A program made the position numbers and the translations under genes. This document shows, in pieces, positions 11,895 through 23,254 of a stretch of 64,000 nucleotides of DNA (position 1 is the first letter of the stretch; each line of letters begins with the position of its first letter). Location: positions 186,001 to 250,000 of the forward strand of contig JADNRV010000039.1 of the NCBI GenBank assembly GCA_015499995.1, written 5' to 3'. This DNA is from Flammula alnicola (taxonomy: Eukaryota > Basidiomycota > Agaricomycetes > Agaricales > Strophariaceae). The notes below the pieces were generated by a model. That model saw only the letters and a program-made list of their open reading frames with translations, was not told where the DNA came from and ran no database searches.

Positions 11895-12900
11895 CTTGCA
11901 CCGAGTTTGGAATCTCTCGCTTTCGTCGACCATCCGACCACAATGAAACCAGCTTCACCTTCATCGGGGTAAATCATCTCGATATCGGTGCCCATGCAAG
12001 CCTAAGAAACCGAGTCAACCAGAGCATTCCCTCTAGGAACCGAGATGCATACTGCACTAGGTGGGAGCTCTTTCGCTTGACCAGATTCCGCGACCTCCTG
12101 GGCACTGCCATAGAAAGCGAGATTGCACATAGAAAATTTGAAACTAAGAACATGAGTTGGCATACTAAAGACGGAATCAAATGGGCTAACGTACAACGTC
12201 TGAACAGTCTCCTCTAAAGGAAAGAATATATCGCCCTTAGCCGAAGCCTTCCGCACGTCGATGCGAGAGTCCATGCCAGTTGTGGATACATTTGCCCGGG
12301 CGGATTCAAAAGACTCGTCGTCCAGTTCTCCGACAATTCGATCAGGATTTTTATCTAGTGAAATGCGAAGATTCGTACGATGCCTATCGCGACGAGTTGC
12401 CAGTCCTGTTCCAGCTTACACGCGAGAAAAGGGTAGATCGCCGTGGCTCCGGTCCCGCTGCAAAGAAAGTCTTTTAGGGTGGGCAAGAACTGACACATAG
12501 GAATAGACATGCATATCTATGCCACGTATACTCCGCGGACGAGGCTCCAACACTTCACGATGGGCATGGACGATGTCTTGGATCCACAGGACGTAGTTCA
12601 TTCTACAAATGATATTGGCGGAGGTTCTAGGAGGTCATACAGAAGCTGAAAGATACCTGTTGGGCACCTATCATCAATTTAGAGCCTATAAGGACCAGGA
12701 ATCGCAGTGTGAGCTCACGGGAGGGCATAGTCGATTTGTCGGGATATGGAGTTTGACGCCGAAGTCGCGAAACATTATGGGTTCGGTCAGCCGTCTATCC
12801 TAAGTTGCAACAATATGACGCGTTCAGACACATCCGTGGACAAGGATTTTGGAAAAATAGAGCAGACCTTTGACCCTCGGCATCCTTGAAGTCGACGGTC
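11895..12900 (-). pseudogene. METTL16-like RNA m6A methyltransferase relic
   Basis: The exon pieces line up in order with METTL16/METT10D, the U6 snRNA adenosine-N6 methyltransferase. They are VDFKDAEGQR, RLTEPIMFRDFGVKLHIP with RLCPPV, NYVLWIQDIVHAHREVLEPR, SIRGID, GTGATAIYPFLACKLEQDWQ (SAM-binding loop), DDESFESARANVSTTGMDSR, KGDIFFPLEE, CNLAFYGSAQEVAESGQAKE, GTDIEMIYPDEGEAGF, and MVDESERFQTRC. Two defects stand out. The catalytic NPPF tetrad that positions the target adenine reads NLAF (near 12114-12125), and a frame slip separates EAGFIVVG from MVDESERF. Nothing after TRC is found, so the second half is absent. The start is not resolved. It lies directly downstream of APC2 on the same strand. 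Confidence 0.72.
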
Positions 12901-12984
12901 TTTCGGTGGGACCTAGAATCAGAAATTAAGCTATGCGCGGCCGAAAGGTGAGCACTAAGTGGGACAATCGATGAGGGTTCTTAC

Positions 12985-15900
12985 CGCCTGAATAATCTCA
13001 TCCGCCTGCATACTCAAACTCGTCCGGCTCGCACTGAAGCTGCTCCTCCCGACGCCGACGCCGACGTCCGGGTATGCAGCTCGATACCCCCCTGTGCGCC
13101 TCGGGAGCCGCCTCCTCGCCGTTGTTGACGTGTGTGTGGTGCTGCCGTTGCCCGCGGAGGAGTTAGACCTGCCAGCGCCAGCATGCGGACTCCCAGCGCT
13201 GTAAGCTCGAAAAAACCAGTGCGAGGATGAGGTTCGCCTTGAGAGCAGCACTCCGAGCAACAGAGCCAACGGCCGCGATGAGCTCTTCCAGAGTCCACAA
13301 AGCTACGCAGGAAAGCGAAAGCAAGTCAGTATCCATGAAGGTTCATAAAGGCAAAAACTCACTTTTCTGAGAAAATAGTTCAATGAACGCAGCCTCCAAC
13401 GGCGGAACGTCCACCTCCAACGTCTGATCTTCGAGCTCTTTCGAGCTGGATGGTACCGAGATGAGACAGCCACTTGAGCTTCTTGTCGGGTTTGAAAACC
13501 GTAAATTCGTGAGCATAGCCTTCTTGTAATCTACAGCACAATATGGGTGTCAGCACTCGATAAAAATACCATATAAACACTGTCAACGAACGTTTGGAAT
13601 TGACCTGGCATAACCATATCGCTCGACTCCAAAGCTGGCCAAAAGTGACGCGAGATGATGGTCGGATGGAGAACAGACTGTAAGCAGGTCAATTAAGAGA
13701 GCATAAAGGGCTGAAAAGCACAAGAAACTAACATTCTTCTGCGATTGCACATGCCCGTCTATCCTCTTCGAATCTGTCATATCCTTCAGCATCACCTCGC
13801 ACACCTGCAACGCAGCCTCTCCGAACCGAATCTTCAAAATCTCCTCTAGATCGAAGAACCATTGTTATGTCAGATCAACATTAGACCGTAAATGGACACT
13901 AAAACAAAGCAGGACTAACCTCTCGCTCAACCCGATCCGAATTATCTTTCGTGATCGCCAACAATCTCTGCGCTAGAAGCACCTGAAGCTCCTTGACGAA
14001 CAGATCCTTCGAATCATAGATGCTAACGAGAGTGCTGATAACGTCGCTTGGCTTGTTGGTGCGGAATTCTTAGGACAGTTTCGTTAGTTCAATTGATTCA
14101 GGGGTTAACAGAAAGAACCGAACGGAATATGTAAACGTACCAGGCCCTGCATCGATCGGCTCCGGTTCCCAGTTCGGATCACTGTAGTCCTCTAGTTCGG
14201 GTTGCTGTAGAGGCTGGATGGGCTCGTTTTCGTCAACAAGAGAGTCGCCCGAATCGTCATCGCCGACTAGGTTCGCCACTATACTGCGAATGGTGTCGGG
14301 TCGCTCTCTAGCAGAAAAAAAGAGAAATTCAGTAGAAAGCCAGTGGAGGCTAGAGATATTTTATACCTCAGGTAACGGCGTATAGGATCCGCGACATTGA
14401 AGAGCAAGACGCCCGGAGGGTCCACTATCCGAAGGCATTTGATTGTCGCAACGTATTGCTGAAGGATGAGTTTGGTTTCGGCTCCGGGATGGAGGAGTCG
14501 CTTGCGATTACTGGACGCAATCGATCAGTATCGTATCAGAAACTCTCCCGCAGGCAGAATGCACATACGCTTTCCGCAATGTCCTGAAGGCAGTCCTGCA
14601 GAATAGGTCAGAATTTGGAAACGAACGTGGCAGGATTTACTGACTCGTAAATCAAGCAACGCGCCCGCGGAATCAGGATAATCAATAATGATATCGAATA
14701 TTTCTTTGGTTCTGTGGGAAATCGATATCGTATTTAACCCATCGAAAAAGGCGGAAGCGAACCTTAGGTCACATAAAGTCTTGTTAATATGAAAATCGAA
14801 ACGCGATCCAACACCCTGGAGCATTGACTTTGCCTCTTCAGCTAGAATGAACACCGCTCATGAGAGAGCGAGTATAGAAAGATATAAGAGACACGTACGA
14901 GTAGCAGCCTCTCTTGCATAGTAGATATGCACCATCCACGGCGCAACGTTATTCGTCATCCACATCCTCAGGTCCTCCCTCATCGGTTTCGCCCACTCGC
15001 CCGTGCAGTTCTTCAGCACATGATCTTCGATAAACTCATACCCAACGCTGGCGATGACGCTCTCGTACCGGTCGATAAGGTCGAGCGCCTTGAAGATTTT
15101 CCACAAACCCGTGTGGGCGCGGGCATTCGGGTCCCATCGTTGTATCGTGAGCGTTCCATCTTCGCTTGACCCATTCTCAGATGGCGCAAGAAGGGATGTG
15201 CACAGTTCCTTAAAACCGTGGGCAAACAAAGGTGGAAGGGAGGAAAATAGGCGTGTTTGGAAATTAAGGGTGTAGGCCGTGGATAAATTAGGACCGAGCC
15301 TAGATGGGAATGTTGAGTAAAACAACGCATGCTATAAAGGTTACTCACTCTGTTGGGGGTGCCCAAGCCTTATACCATTCCATCAAACGTGCGACTAGAG
15401 ACTGGAGTTGCTCTGGGGATTTCTCCAGCTGAAGCCGACATCAGTGGGAGGGACATTTCGTAATATGTGGCCAACGTACCTCATATAGAGCCATATATTG
15501 GCTAATCTCGTTTTCTATGAGGTGGAAATTCTTTCTCATATCATCTAGTGATATGACGTTAGTGTAAGGGCTCCAGAGACAAAGTGCGACCACTTACCGA
15601 GAAAACTTACTAGCAAAGTCGGCAGCTTTCGACATTGAACGATAAGATTAAACGCGGGTCCCGCGATAGTCAAGTCTTTTCCTATCTTCGTCGTAAATAC
15701 GTGTATAAGTCAAGAAAGATACACAATGAAAGAGATATACTAGTATCTTACCGTAAAGTCTGCCATCCGCATCGACACCCACCGTGTTGATATCCTGTGG
15801 GTATAGATATTGCATAGAGATTTCCCAAGCCTATATTGTAGGTCATTAAAGATAGGAAATGACCAAGACGCTGCACACATGCCTCGCTGAAGCTCATCAG

Positions 15901-15989
15901 CCCAGATATGCCAAGTGCATCTCCGTTCAAGCGGTGAAACGATTCTTGCCATTTGCGCCGACCTGGGACTTGAGTGCATCGGTGGCCAT
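12985..15989 (-). CDS. APC2: Anaphase-promoting complex subunit 2 (APC2), C-terminal end missing
   Basis: APC2 is the cullin-type scaffold of the APC/C ubiquitin ligase in the nucleus. Exons in order show WQESFHRLNGDALGISGLMS, LIDRYESVIASVGYEFIEDH, LRMWMTNNVAPWMVHIYY, KEIFDIIIDYPDSAGALLDL, PPGVLLFNVADPIRRYLR (14360-14440), DENEPIQPLQQPELEDYSDP, NKPSDVISTLVSIYDSKDLF, VLLAQRLLAITKDNSDRVER, KDMTDSKRIDGHVQSQ, LHPTIISRHFWPALESSDMV, and KPDKKLKWLSHLGTIQLE, followed by TLEELIAAVGSVARSAALKA. These are the cullin repeat tail and cullin-homology domain. After this the frame becomes Arg-rich and broken, and the WHB winged helix, which takes part in catalysis with the RING subunit APC11, is not found before the METTL16-like exons begin. 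The proposed start at 15989 needs one frame change to reach WQESF. It may be a truncated pseudogene. Confidence 0.78.
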
Positions 15990-16231
15990 CTCAACAACAC
16001 AATCAGCCTCAGTGGGCTTGAGGGTTTTCGTAGTAAGTCAGAGTAAGCCTTGTAGAGACGAAAACGAGGGGGGAAAGAGAAGTGAAGCTGTCAGAAGCTG
16101 TGAATGGAACTTTGCGTGACATTACAGTGTCGGACTTGCATTGCCGTTTGCACGACAAGACATCTCTGAAAGTTGTTTGCATGTGTTGGCGTGAGAGTTC
16201 GGCATGTCAGGCGGCTGCTGGGCTGGTTATT

Positions 16232-16556
16232 CCTAAGAATTAGAATTAGAATTAATTTTGGCTGACTACATTACATAAGTAATTCAGGTAACTATGCTAC
16301 CTCGCCAGCGCATCGTGATAAGCAGGCGACAAAATCAAACATAAGAGATACGGAGACGAGAGGAGGAGGAGATGATATGAGAGAGATGGTTAGGTAGGGT
16401 AAGGGTTTTGGGAGATTTAGAGGAGGAAGAAAAGGCAGAAAAAGTACGTCTAACAACGCCCCAAATGCGAGCAGTCAAATGAATGGCAGAAAAATGGAAC
16501 TCATGTGCGAGATTGCGACAGAGCCGTTGCTGCTGAAGAGCAGTGATGGATTGCAT
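16232..16556 (-). mobile_element. 5'-truncated LINE copy, 3' end only
   Basis: The minus-strand frame contains ARIWGVVRRTFSAF and LPNHLSHIISSSSRLRISY, closely matching the C terminus of the full-length LINE ORF at 29761-34737 (ARIWGIVRRTFSPF, LPHHLSHIVSSSHRLTIAY). The shared non-coding 3' tail follows (about 16258-16320). It ends, read on the minus strand, in repeated TTCTAA units. Loss of everything upstream is the usual result of incomplete target-primed reverse transcription. Confidence 0.85.
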
Positions 16557-16645
16557 TCTTTCCGAAGGTAAGAATCAGGCATGCACTTTCGACAAGCCTT
16601 CACGTGACTTTGGTGACAATCCTTATTTTTGAATATAAGCTTCTT

Positions 16646-16740
16646 CAAGGGCAAAAATAAAAATTCTGTCCACTAAGATCGATGAAAAATTACATTTAGA
16701 ACATTTCTTAGTGGATACATTTTTTTATTTTTGCCTGTGG
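16646..16740. repeat. Short inverted-repeat element (MITE-like)
   Basis: The arm at 16649-16677 (GGGCAAAAATAAAAATTC... then TCCACTAAG) is repeated inverted at 16707-16736 (CTTAGTGGA...ATTTTTGCC). The spacer between the arms is about 30 bp. No clear target duplication was found. A partial match to the arm (AAAATAAAAATTCTGTC) occurs at 20342-20360. Confidence 0.6.
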
Positions 16741-16829
16741 AAAGTGGAAATTCAAATTTAAGTGCGGCGGCGGACATACTGGATCATCACACGTAGTGCT
16801 GGATTTTTTACCAGTATGTTAAAAACATC

Positions 16830-17160
16830 CTAGTATATCACACATTTTTAACATGTATTTAATGTTAATAACATCGGGGGGTCCCAAAGGCCATGTTATA
16901 TACTGTTAAATACCCGGGTCACTATAGGGTCTGTGTCCAGATGCCGTTGATTTTTTTTGAACCCAACCAGATACAGATAGGTAAGGAGCCTCGTTGACTC
17001 AGGGGGTACAATTTAATCCCAGCGAGCCAAACCAATTGGAAAACTGGGAGAATGGAGCATTGAGAGCTTCCTTGGCCTGCCGTAATTTATAACATGTTAT
17101 AAACACATTTTCGAGGTTATGTAATAACATGTTTTTAACATGTTATTAAGCTCCTAAAAA
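16830..17160. repeat. AT-rich inverted-repeat region (AACATGTTA motifs)
   Basis: Multiple copies of TAACATGTTA, TTAATAACAT and TTTAACATG occur in both orientations at 16850-16880 and 17085-17150, with a non-repetitive core between them. This suggests a decayed foldback element. Its boundaries and any target duplication are not resolved. Confidence 0.4.
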
Positions 17161-17503
17161 ATTTCCACTGCATGGCAATGATGTCATGATTACATAACAA
17201 AATAACGGTTAATAACCCAAGTAACTAACATAACATAAAGGCCAGGTTCATCATCACATTACAAACAGGCCAGATTAGCAAAAAAAAACCAGCCCTAATA
17301 TTACAGTCGATAGTTATTGTACAAGTCCTTCAGTACTTATAATTCTGCTTCTAGGGCAAGGCCTGGGATTCTATTGTCCATGAATCACTTTCAGGCAGAA
17401 AGAATGCATTGCGAACTAGACAAGAATGCCGTCTTGATAATTCTGATGCTGTAGGCAACACTTGCACTCGAAGTTGTAGAATGCTAAAATCACCGAAAGC
17501 AAG

Positions 17504-18972
17504 TTAGCACTCTTCCTGGCTAGGATTGGCGTTCGAAGCTCTTACACCCTGCAGGCCTGGATATGTAATTCAGCACCATGAGTGGTTATAATCTAAATTG
17601 TGGCATAGGACATACCACGACATTGGAGACAATAAGAATCAAGGGAATCCCTATTCCAGTGCGATACCGCGGCGGACTGTTTTGTTTTAATGGAATGAGT
17701 AAAAAAAGGCATTATATTCAGAACACTTGAGGCGTACCGGAAGAATAGAATCGCAGTCCCGACATTGACGAGTAATACAAACCCAAACGCGGTCAGACCT
17801 ATGTAAGCATTTCATATTCAGAAGCGGGTAAATCTGGAACGCGTTTAAAGCTGACCTTGGCTTACAAAATACCGTGCCAATGACACATCTCGATTCCAGC
17901 CGGACCTCAGACAATGCTGATGAAGAAGGGATTGGTCAATTGAACGATTGTGGTTGGGAAGCACGTATGGAGAACATACGATGACAACCACAACCAGCGA
18001 AATGAAATCCATCATAATAGCGGCTAACTGAATGTCAACCGTTAACGGCATGCTTCAGATATGAAGAGAACACTGCAAGCACCATCGAGTACTAAAAACG
18101 CACTATCAGAGGTGAAGTGCTGGGCAGAAAGAGCAAGAAACTCACTCCAATGTGTAGAGCCATGAGTCCATCACCGTAATTGGGGAAACAGCCAGTTCCG
18201 CCGAGCACCACATATAGTTGTGTCGGAGGCATCGCAATCTGAGTGCAGAACGCCCAGATGTCTACACCCAGAAGGCCAATATAACAGGACCCGAGCAAAG
18301 CCAAGATGCGCTTGCTTCGCCCCGCAAAGGCAAACGCCCGCATCATCATCACCGCTATGGGTGTCCGAGCCAATCAGGGATGCAGTTCGTGATGATATTA
18401 CCGGAAGAAGGAAACTCACCTTGCGAAAAGAATTGCTACCGGGACGAAATTGAAACGCAAGTGCCCGACGACGTGAGATTGGGTGCGAGTCAGGGAGACG
18501 AACAGAGGAGACGTACGCATGGAGCGAGCGCCGCGTGAACTGCATGCGCGACGTGAGAGCACGTATCCACGTCGTGGTCGGCGACGTAAGCCCATATCAC
18601 GAGCACCCAGATGACAAGAGGGTAGTAGCGACATAGAAAATACAGTACTTGGATGCTTGACGATGTACCGCGGTGAATCTGCCAGCATGATCGGACTCTT
18701 GCATTAGCAGAAGCAAAAAAAAAACGCGGACCACTCTGATTTCTTTCTGCATTCTGGTTCATACCGACGGTAAGTCCGCGTCTTCCCATTATTGTATCGA
18801 GAAAAACACACCCTGCTATTAACTCGTAAATCTGCAATGCCAGCATCGCCGCAATAGCATATCGCGCCTCGTCAATGCTTCGTTTCGCCGAATAAAGATC
18901 CTCTATGGTATATCCCTGGTACTGAGCCGAGAGGCCTGCTAGGTCCGACGAGGCGATCATGCTGGCGTCCAT
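17504..18972 (-). CDS. Multi-helix membrane protein, basidiomycete family
   Basis: Start at 18972 gives MDASMIASSDLAGLSAQYQG. Exons then encode successive hydrophobic helices: YAIAAMLALQIYELIAGCVF, IQVLYFLCRYYPLVIWVLVI, RILALLGSCYIGLLGVDIWA, PLTVDIQLAAIMMDFISLVV, LTAFGFVLLVNVGTAILFF and GIGIPLILIVSNVV. A short tail ending SQEEC follows. The layout and the CFPNYGDGLMALHIG loop resemble the large basidiomycete seven-helix families of unknown function (DUF6533-like). Most introns have normal GT-AG borders. The junction between about 18373 and 18490 could not be made to keep frame, so either an unusual splice or a frameshift sits there. A receptor-like role is only inferred from topology. Confidence 0.65.
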
Positions 18973-19767
18973 ACTGTCCGACGCGTTCGAGGTTGTGAGC
19001 AGACGGTTGGGGCAGTGGAATGGTCACTTGGACATTTCCGGGCAGGAGACGTCGTTGGCGGGAGAAGAAGGAAAGTTGCCCTGGGGAGTCCATATAACGG
19101 ACTCGGATGGACTACGTACAACAGAAAGAGCCAAGAAGGAACTTCGGCATGCCAATTAAGACAATTAAGACTGAATTAAGTGCTTACGAGAGGTCCGCTA
19201 TTCTTCCACCAATGCCCTTCGTAAAGAGGTTATGTTGTATTGAAAGGGACGCTTCGACATGGTAAGGTGGAGGGCGCTTAGAATCTGGACCCCGCCCAAA
19301 TCAAAGTTAATTCGTTGTTTTGCCGTCATGTAACATGTAACATTTACCATCAGATTTAGTTGCACAATCTGATCAGCGTCGTTGGCCCCCGCGTTGCTCT
19401 GCACACGACATAATTGAGTATCACTGTATAAAGGATCCGCTCCTGCGGGGTTGAAGGCTCGCTGCGCCATCCTAGTTGGCGGGCACAAAACACCGAATTT
19501 TTTTGCACAAAACCATAGAATACAACTGAATGCACTCCTACAGAAGATATGGAAGGCGTAGAGGAGGAAACGAGAGAGATATGAAATTTGGCCTTGTTTG
19601 TCCGCCCTGCTCAGCCCTTAGAGAATGATTGCTCGCTTTGCTCGCAACCATTTGTTCGCAACCATAAATTATATTTGTCTTATCAATCTTCTCGTAAACT
19701 GTCCGGCAGTATCTAGTAATTACGTTGAAGAGATACGCGAAAAAAACTATTAATATCCACGTGCACC
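18973..19767. other. Mostly non-coding, includes a dispersed repeat
   Basis: No gene is supported. A 62-bp block at 19586-19647 (TTTGGCCTTGTTTGTCCG...GAATGATTGCTCGCT) recurs in the same orientation at 40909-40967, so it is part of a dispersed repeat. A minus-strand frame at 19198-19488 has no recognised domain. Confidence 0.5.
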
Positions 19768-20161
19768 TCAGGCGCCGAAGATGTCTTGGAAGTACCGTTC
19801 TACCGTGACCCCAGACGCCAAGCGAACGCGAGCGCCAATAACACCGTCGGGGCGAATGACGACGACGCTAGGCCCATGCGCGTTCTAGCCTGCATACGCA
19901 TGGCTTTTATCGTCTATAACAACCCGGTCGAATGATGCAACAAGGTTCGAAATGGCGCCCTGCGAACTTTGAATAAGCGCCATGCGCAGCGTTCTCAGGC
20001 TGTCGACGGATGACGTCGGATAGGCCTTGGAGCTTCTCATTGGAATACCCGCCGGAAAATATGACGATTGAAGGGTGAGAAGGGGAGAGGATCCCGAATA
20101 AGCTGACGGGCTTGTCACTGTCGCCGGCGAGGTCGAACTTAGGTGGGCAATTAAGTATCAT
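19768..20161 (-). pseudogene. C-terminal fragment of FAD-dependent aromatic monooxygenase
   Basis: The pieces fit the C-terminal thioredoxin-like domain of phenol-hydroxylase-type flavoprotein monooxygenases: PPKFDLAGDSDKPVSLFGIL, IVIFSGGYSN, then after a frame change FDRVVIDDKSHAYAG, an in-frame stop, and the typical end GPSVVVIRPDGVIGARV with VERYFQDIFGA. These enzymes hydroxylate phenols or related aromatics using NADPH and FAD. The FAD-binding domain (GxGxxG) and substrate domain are absent. This is a small decayed tail, not a functional gene. Confidence 0.6.
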
Positions 20162-20570
20162 GAGTGGCGTTTTGGTCGAATGAATACTCTAAGGTACTGG
20201 GTAGGGCTCATGCAGGCTGCCCAGGCTGCCTCAGAAGGAAATCCCTGGGTATGGCGAAGCTGCCCTAAAAGTCGCCAACTGACTGTGTCTAAAATAAGCT
20301 CCACCTCTCGTCAATAAAAACTAATGGCGCTGGCATTTTGACCAAAATAAAAATTCTGTCTGCGCAGCGACCTAGATATTTATTATATCTAGGGCCCTGC
20401 CTGGCCATCATCACATTTGTGTATTACGGCCATTTGGCGCATTCTATTTTCTTGCGGATGATATCATACAACCCCCTTACGATTTTGCCCTTCGTGGCCG
20501 CAACAAATGTCAAAAATGCTAATCCCGAAACGGGATTCGTTACGTGAACGATGTACGTACAAGCTAAGGA

Positions 20571-20694
20571 TCCACATTGACCACCTCCTCGTTCATCTTC
20601 CCCTCCTTTTACCCCTAACGATCATCGTGTGTTGTTGTCTTCCCAGTAATCGCCCTCCGTCGAAAGCTAATCAGTCTATTTTACTTCGCTCGCG
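20571..20694 (+). repeat. Dispersed repeat, copy 1 (pair with 45267)
   Basis: A block starting TCCACATT and containing CGTGTGTTGT, CTTCCCAGTAA and CGAAAGCTAATCAGTCTAT is shared with 45267-45363 in the same orientation. Neither copy has terminal repeats that would name the element class. The intervening differences suggest an old family. Confidence 0.6.
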
Positions 20695-21114
20695 GCATCT
20701 AGCGCCTATTTCTAACATTTATATCGCTCTCGCTACTCAGCTAGGCTGGTTGATGCATGTAAGCGGGCGGATATGAAAATCATATGTAAGTACTTCACGG
20801 CTAATAGTCATCTTGCAGAATGACGGCATATGAGACTAACACTCAGCCAGCTCAGTACAATTCCACCACTCACCCTTCTAAGGTCTTCGGTGGGAGATGG
20901 TCGTCCGAGAACGACTCATTCGATGGGCGCTATAATTCGGTCGCTTATTCCACCACTCGAGAACACTTTAGTAAGGAAGGGTTTTTATATGGTCATCTGG
21001 TAAGTATTTACCACAACGTAACGCATGTATATATAGGTTGAAAATATGACCAGCAGCATGGCATACCGCTTCGAGGCAGAAGTTTCTACTGGAGTTCCGA
21101 GTCTGATGAATATC

Positions 21115-21285
21115 GCGAGGACGTTCCGGTATTCGAGATTCCGCCCCTCCACACTGTCCGAGTGTCCACAACTGTCCGAACCGCTTGCTTATCACATCAG
21201 TCACGCCGGTCACTCTGCCCCAGCTCCCCAAGCCTAGATGATGTATTAATCATGTACTCTTCAGCGGACTTACTAGCCGAGAACT
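21115..21285 (+). repeat. Dispersed repeat related to 59.8-62.2 kb
   Basis: The segment reading CGCCCCTCCACACTGTCCGA, then GCTTGCTTATCACATCAGTC and CCCCAAGCCTAGATGAT, occurs as the reverse complement at 59795-59945. Its left part (near 21115-21170) occurs as the reverse complement at 62105-62160. This links the two ends of the window as copies of one transposable family. Confidence 0.65.
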
Positions 21286-21334
21286 ATTTCCCCCCTCTGC
21301 TGATATTGAGCGCCACAAGCACCGGGCGGATCAT

Positions 21335-21745
21335 TTGTCTGCATCTGCCACATATCTACCCGGCCCTGCACATGACTTATGGATTCCTACGCAACTCGCC
21401 TTCGTTGATTCACCGAATACGCCCTCGACACCCACCGCCTCTTCCTCCTCGTCGTCACAAGCTGAGAGTTCAATAACGAGGAACATCAAGGAACCGAAGA
21501 AACCAAGTTTGGCGTGTACGTTTTATAGGGAACGCAAGATCGCGTGTGGTCGTCCGCTGGAAGGTAGCCCCGACCCGACGTGCAAGTACGTAGTAATTGA
21601 GTTACCAGAACACTGTTGTGATGTTTAATTTCCTGACTTCTTTTTTTCATGCAGCCAATGTGCACGACGATCTTTCAAATGCGAGTATCTCAACGAACAA
21701 CAGCGCGCAAAGTCCTCGAAACATTCAGGACGAAGAAGGAGATAG
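21335..21745 (+). pseudogene. Zn(II)2Cys6 transcription factor fragment
   Basis: The first exon reads SFVDS-like text (PTQLAFVDSPNTPSTPTASS), a Ser run, then KKPSLACTFYRERKIACGRP and DPTCK. An intron (GTACGTAG...GCAG) follows, and exon 2 reads QCARRSFKCEYLNEQQRAKS and ends in RRRR-stop. This is the zinc-cluster DNA-binding domain C-x2-C-x6-C ... C-x2-C-x6-C, but the second cysteine of the first pair is tyrosine (TAT, 21524-21526), so one zinc ligand is lost. The rest of the regulator, usually several hundred residues, is missing. A decayed duplicate of a fungal regulator is the best reading. Confidence 0.6.
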
Positions 21746-22408
21746 TCCCATCTCTGACGGTGCATCCAGTTTTTGAACAAGTGGACTTGCGGACTTCGGA
21801 ATTTCCTGCAAGTCAACATTTTCATTTTTAATATACCCAGCTTCGACTCCGTCAACTCCATTTCACTATTGCTCTTTCTTCCATCATTATTCTCTAGGAT
21901 CTAGTATATATTAACCATCGTCAGTACTCATTTTGACTCCGAGTCACCTGATATTTCTTGCATATCTCAGTAATTCAACATTCGAGACTGATATAATTTA
22001 CATGATGTACTTTAGCAGCTTGGATGTAAATTGATTTGCATGTTGCGGTCTGAATATTTTTGTGCATCGCACGCTAGTAAAACCAATCGTCCTGGATATG
22101 AAAATCGCGACCGTATGGATATGTCGCTCTAGATGCAAGTCTGCCCATCATCGAGTCCCGCAATATCAGCCCACACGTCACCGTATTGTTAGAGTAGATG
22201 CTGGACGTGTCTCTGCAAAGTATTGGTAGCGGCGATACTCATATTCATCGTAATAATCTTGGTCCGTTCTAGAGTCTCGCGCGAAATGGCCGTGGGCAAG
22301 GGCTAACATTCATTTCAGAAAAAAGGTAGACATCTGACAACAGTGCAGCACGCATCCCACTCACGTCGGCTCTCTTCGAAGTGCATCCCGCTCGGATTGC
22401 CCACGACA

Positions 22409-22681
22409 TCACCTGTGGATTCGGGAGAGTCCTGATCGGGAATTGAGGGAGAATGTTACGGGCCATGGGTTCCTCGCGGCAAGGAAACCCGACGTTGATG
22501 CGCTTCTAACTGTTGTCGGTGGTGTGCTGTTGAAGGGGTCCCAGAAGCCTTTGGCCTCGACTGCGTCCTGGAAACGGACTGCAAAAATTACCCAGTTCAG
22601 CCCACTGGCATCGAGCTTCGGGACAGATGAAGGAAGAGTATCGGCGAGTAAAGTTGCAGAGATAGACATGGTACTAAGCAA
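22409..22681 (-). pseudogene. Copia-type retrotransposon gag N-terminal relic
   Basis: The frame reads MLSTMSISATLLADTLPSSV, then PKLDASGLNWVIFAVRFQDA and VEAKGFWDPFNSTPP. This is the N-terminal layout of basidiomycete Ty1/Copia gag polyproteins (P-K-L-D-x-x-G-x-N-W ... F-R-F-x-x-A-x-x-A-K). Similarity to the expected continuation ends within 90 residues, and no protease, integrase or reverse transcriptase follows downstream on the minus strand. No LTR pair was found around it. Confidence 0.55.
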
Positions 22682-23254
22682 AAATTCAGGAGGTCGTATA
22701 ACTGATTGATCTCGAGTTTATACACAGGTCGCGGGGGCCATAAATTATTGGAAGCTAATAGCGAAGACGCTCAGTTGTTTGGTTAGCAAATGACTGATAG
22801 TAGAATAATAAGTACCTAGTAATAGTGAAGATGCTACGGTACGTGTGAGTATAGATATACAACGAAACGTTAGGTAGGAATCTCACCTCAGTTGTTTCAA
22901 CTTATTTTGGTAGCAAACGACTGAGTCGACACGCACAGTACTTTATGTGATACGTAGTAGAATGTACCGTAGGTAATTATAAAGAGTAATATACATGTAT
23001 ACTATATCACTACCAGCACAGGACAGGTAGTAATATCCACTAAGGACAACATAAAAGGTTTAAAGAAATGGAGTGCGAGAGCGCACTAACTGAAAGAGTA
23101 CATACTTATTGTTTTTTTTTGGGGCACGAGAGACAATGTCCGCTCGTGAGGCGCTCGGATTGGGTTTGTTCCGTTTACTATTCCAACAATGTGTGGTTCA
23201 AAAGGTATGTGACAGTGTTGCTACATCTTGCTCTTAACTCAGACTACACCAAGA
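22682..23254. other. AT-rich non-coding stretch
   Basis: Contains the partially repeated phrases CAGTTGTTTGGTTAGCAAATGACTGA (22773-22798) and CAGTTGTTTCAACTTATTTTGGTAGCAAACGACTGA (22891-22926), which may mark a decayed LTR or other repeat. No ORF with a domain is seen. Confidence 0.4.

Noticed and set aside
22682..23060. LTR of a Copia element upstream of the gag relic
   Set aside because: No matching second LTR, primer-binding site or clear TG...CA boundaries were found.
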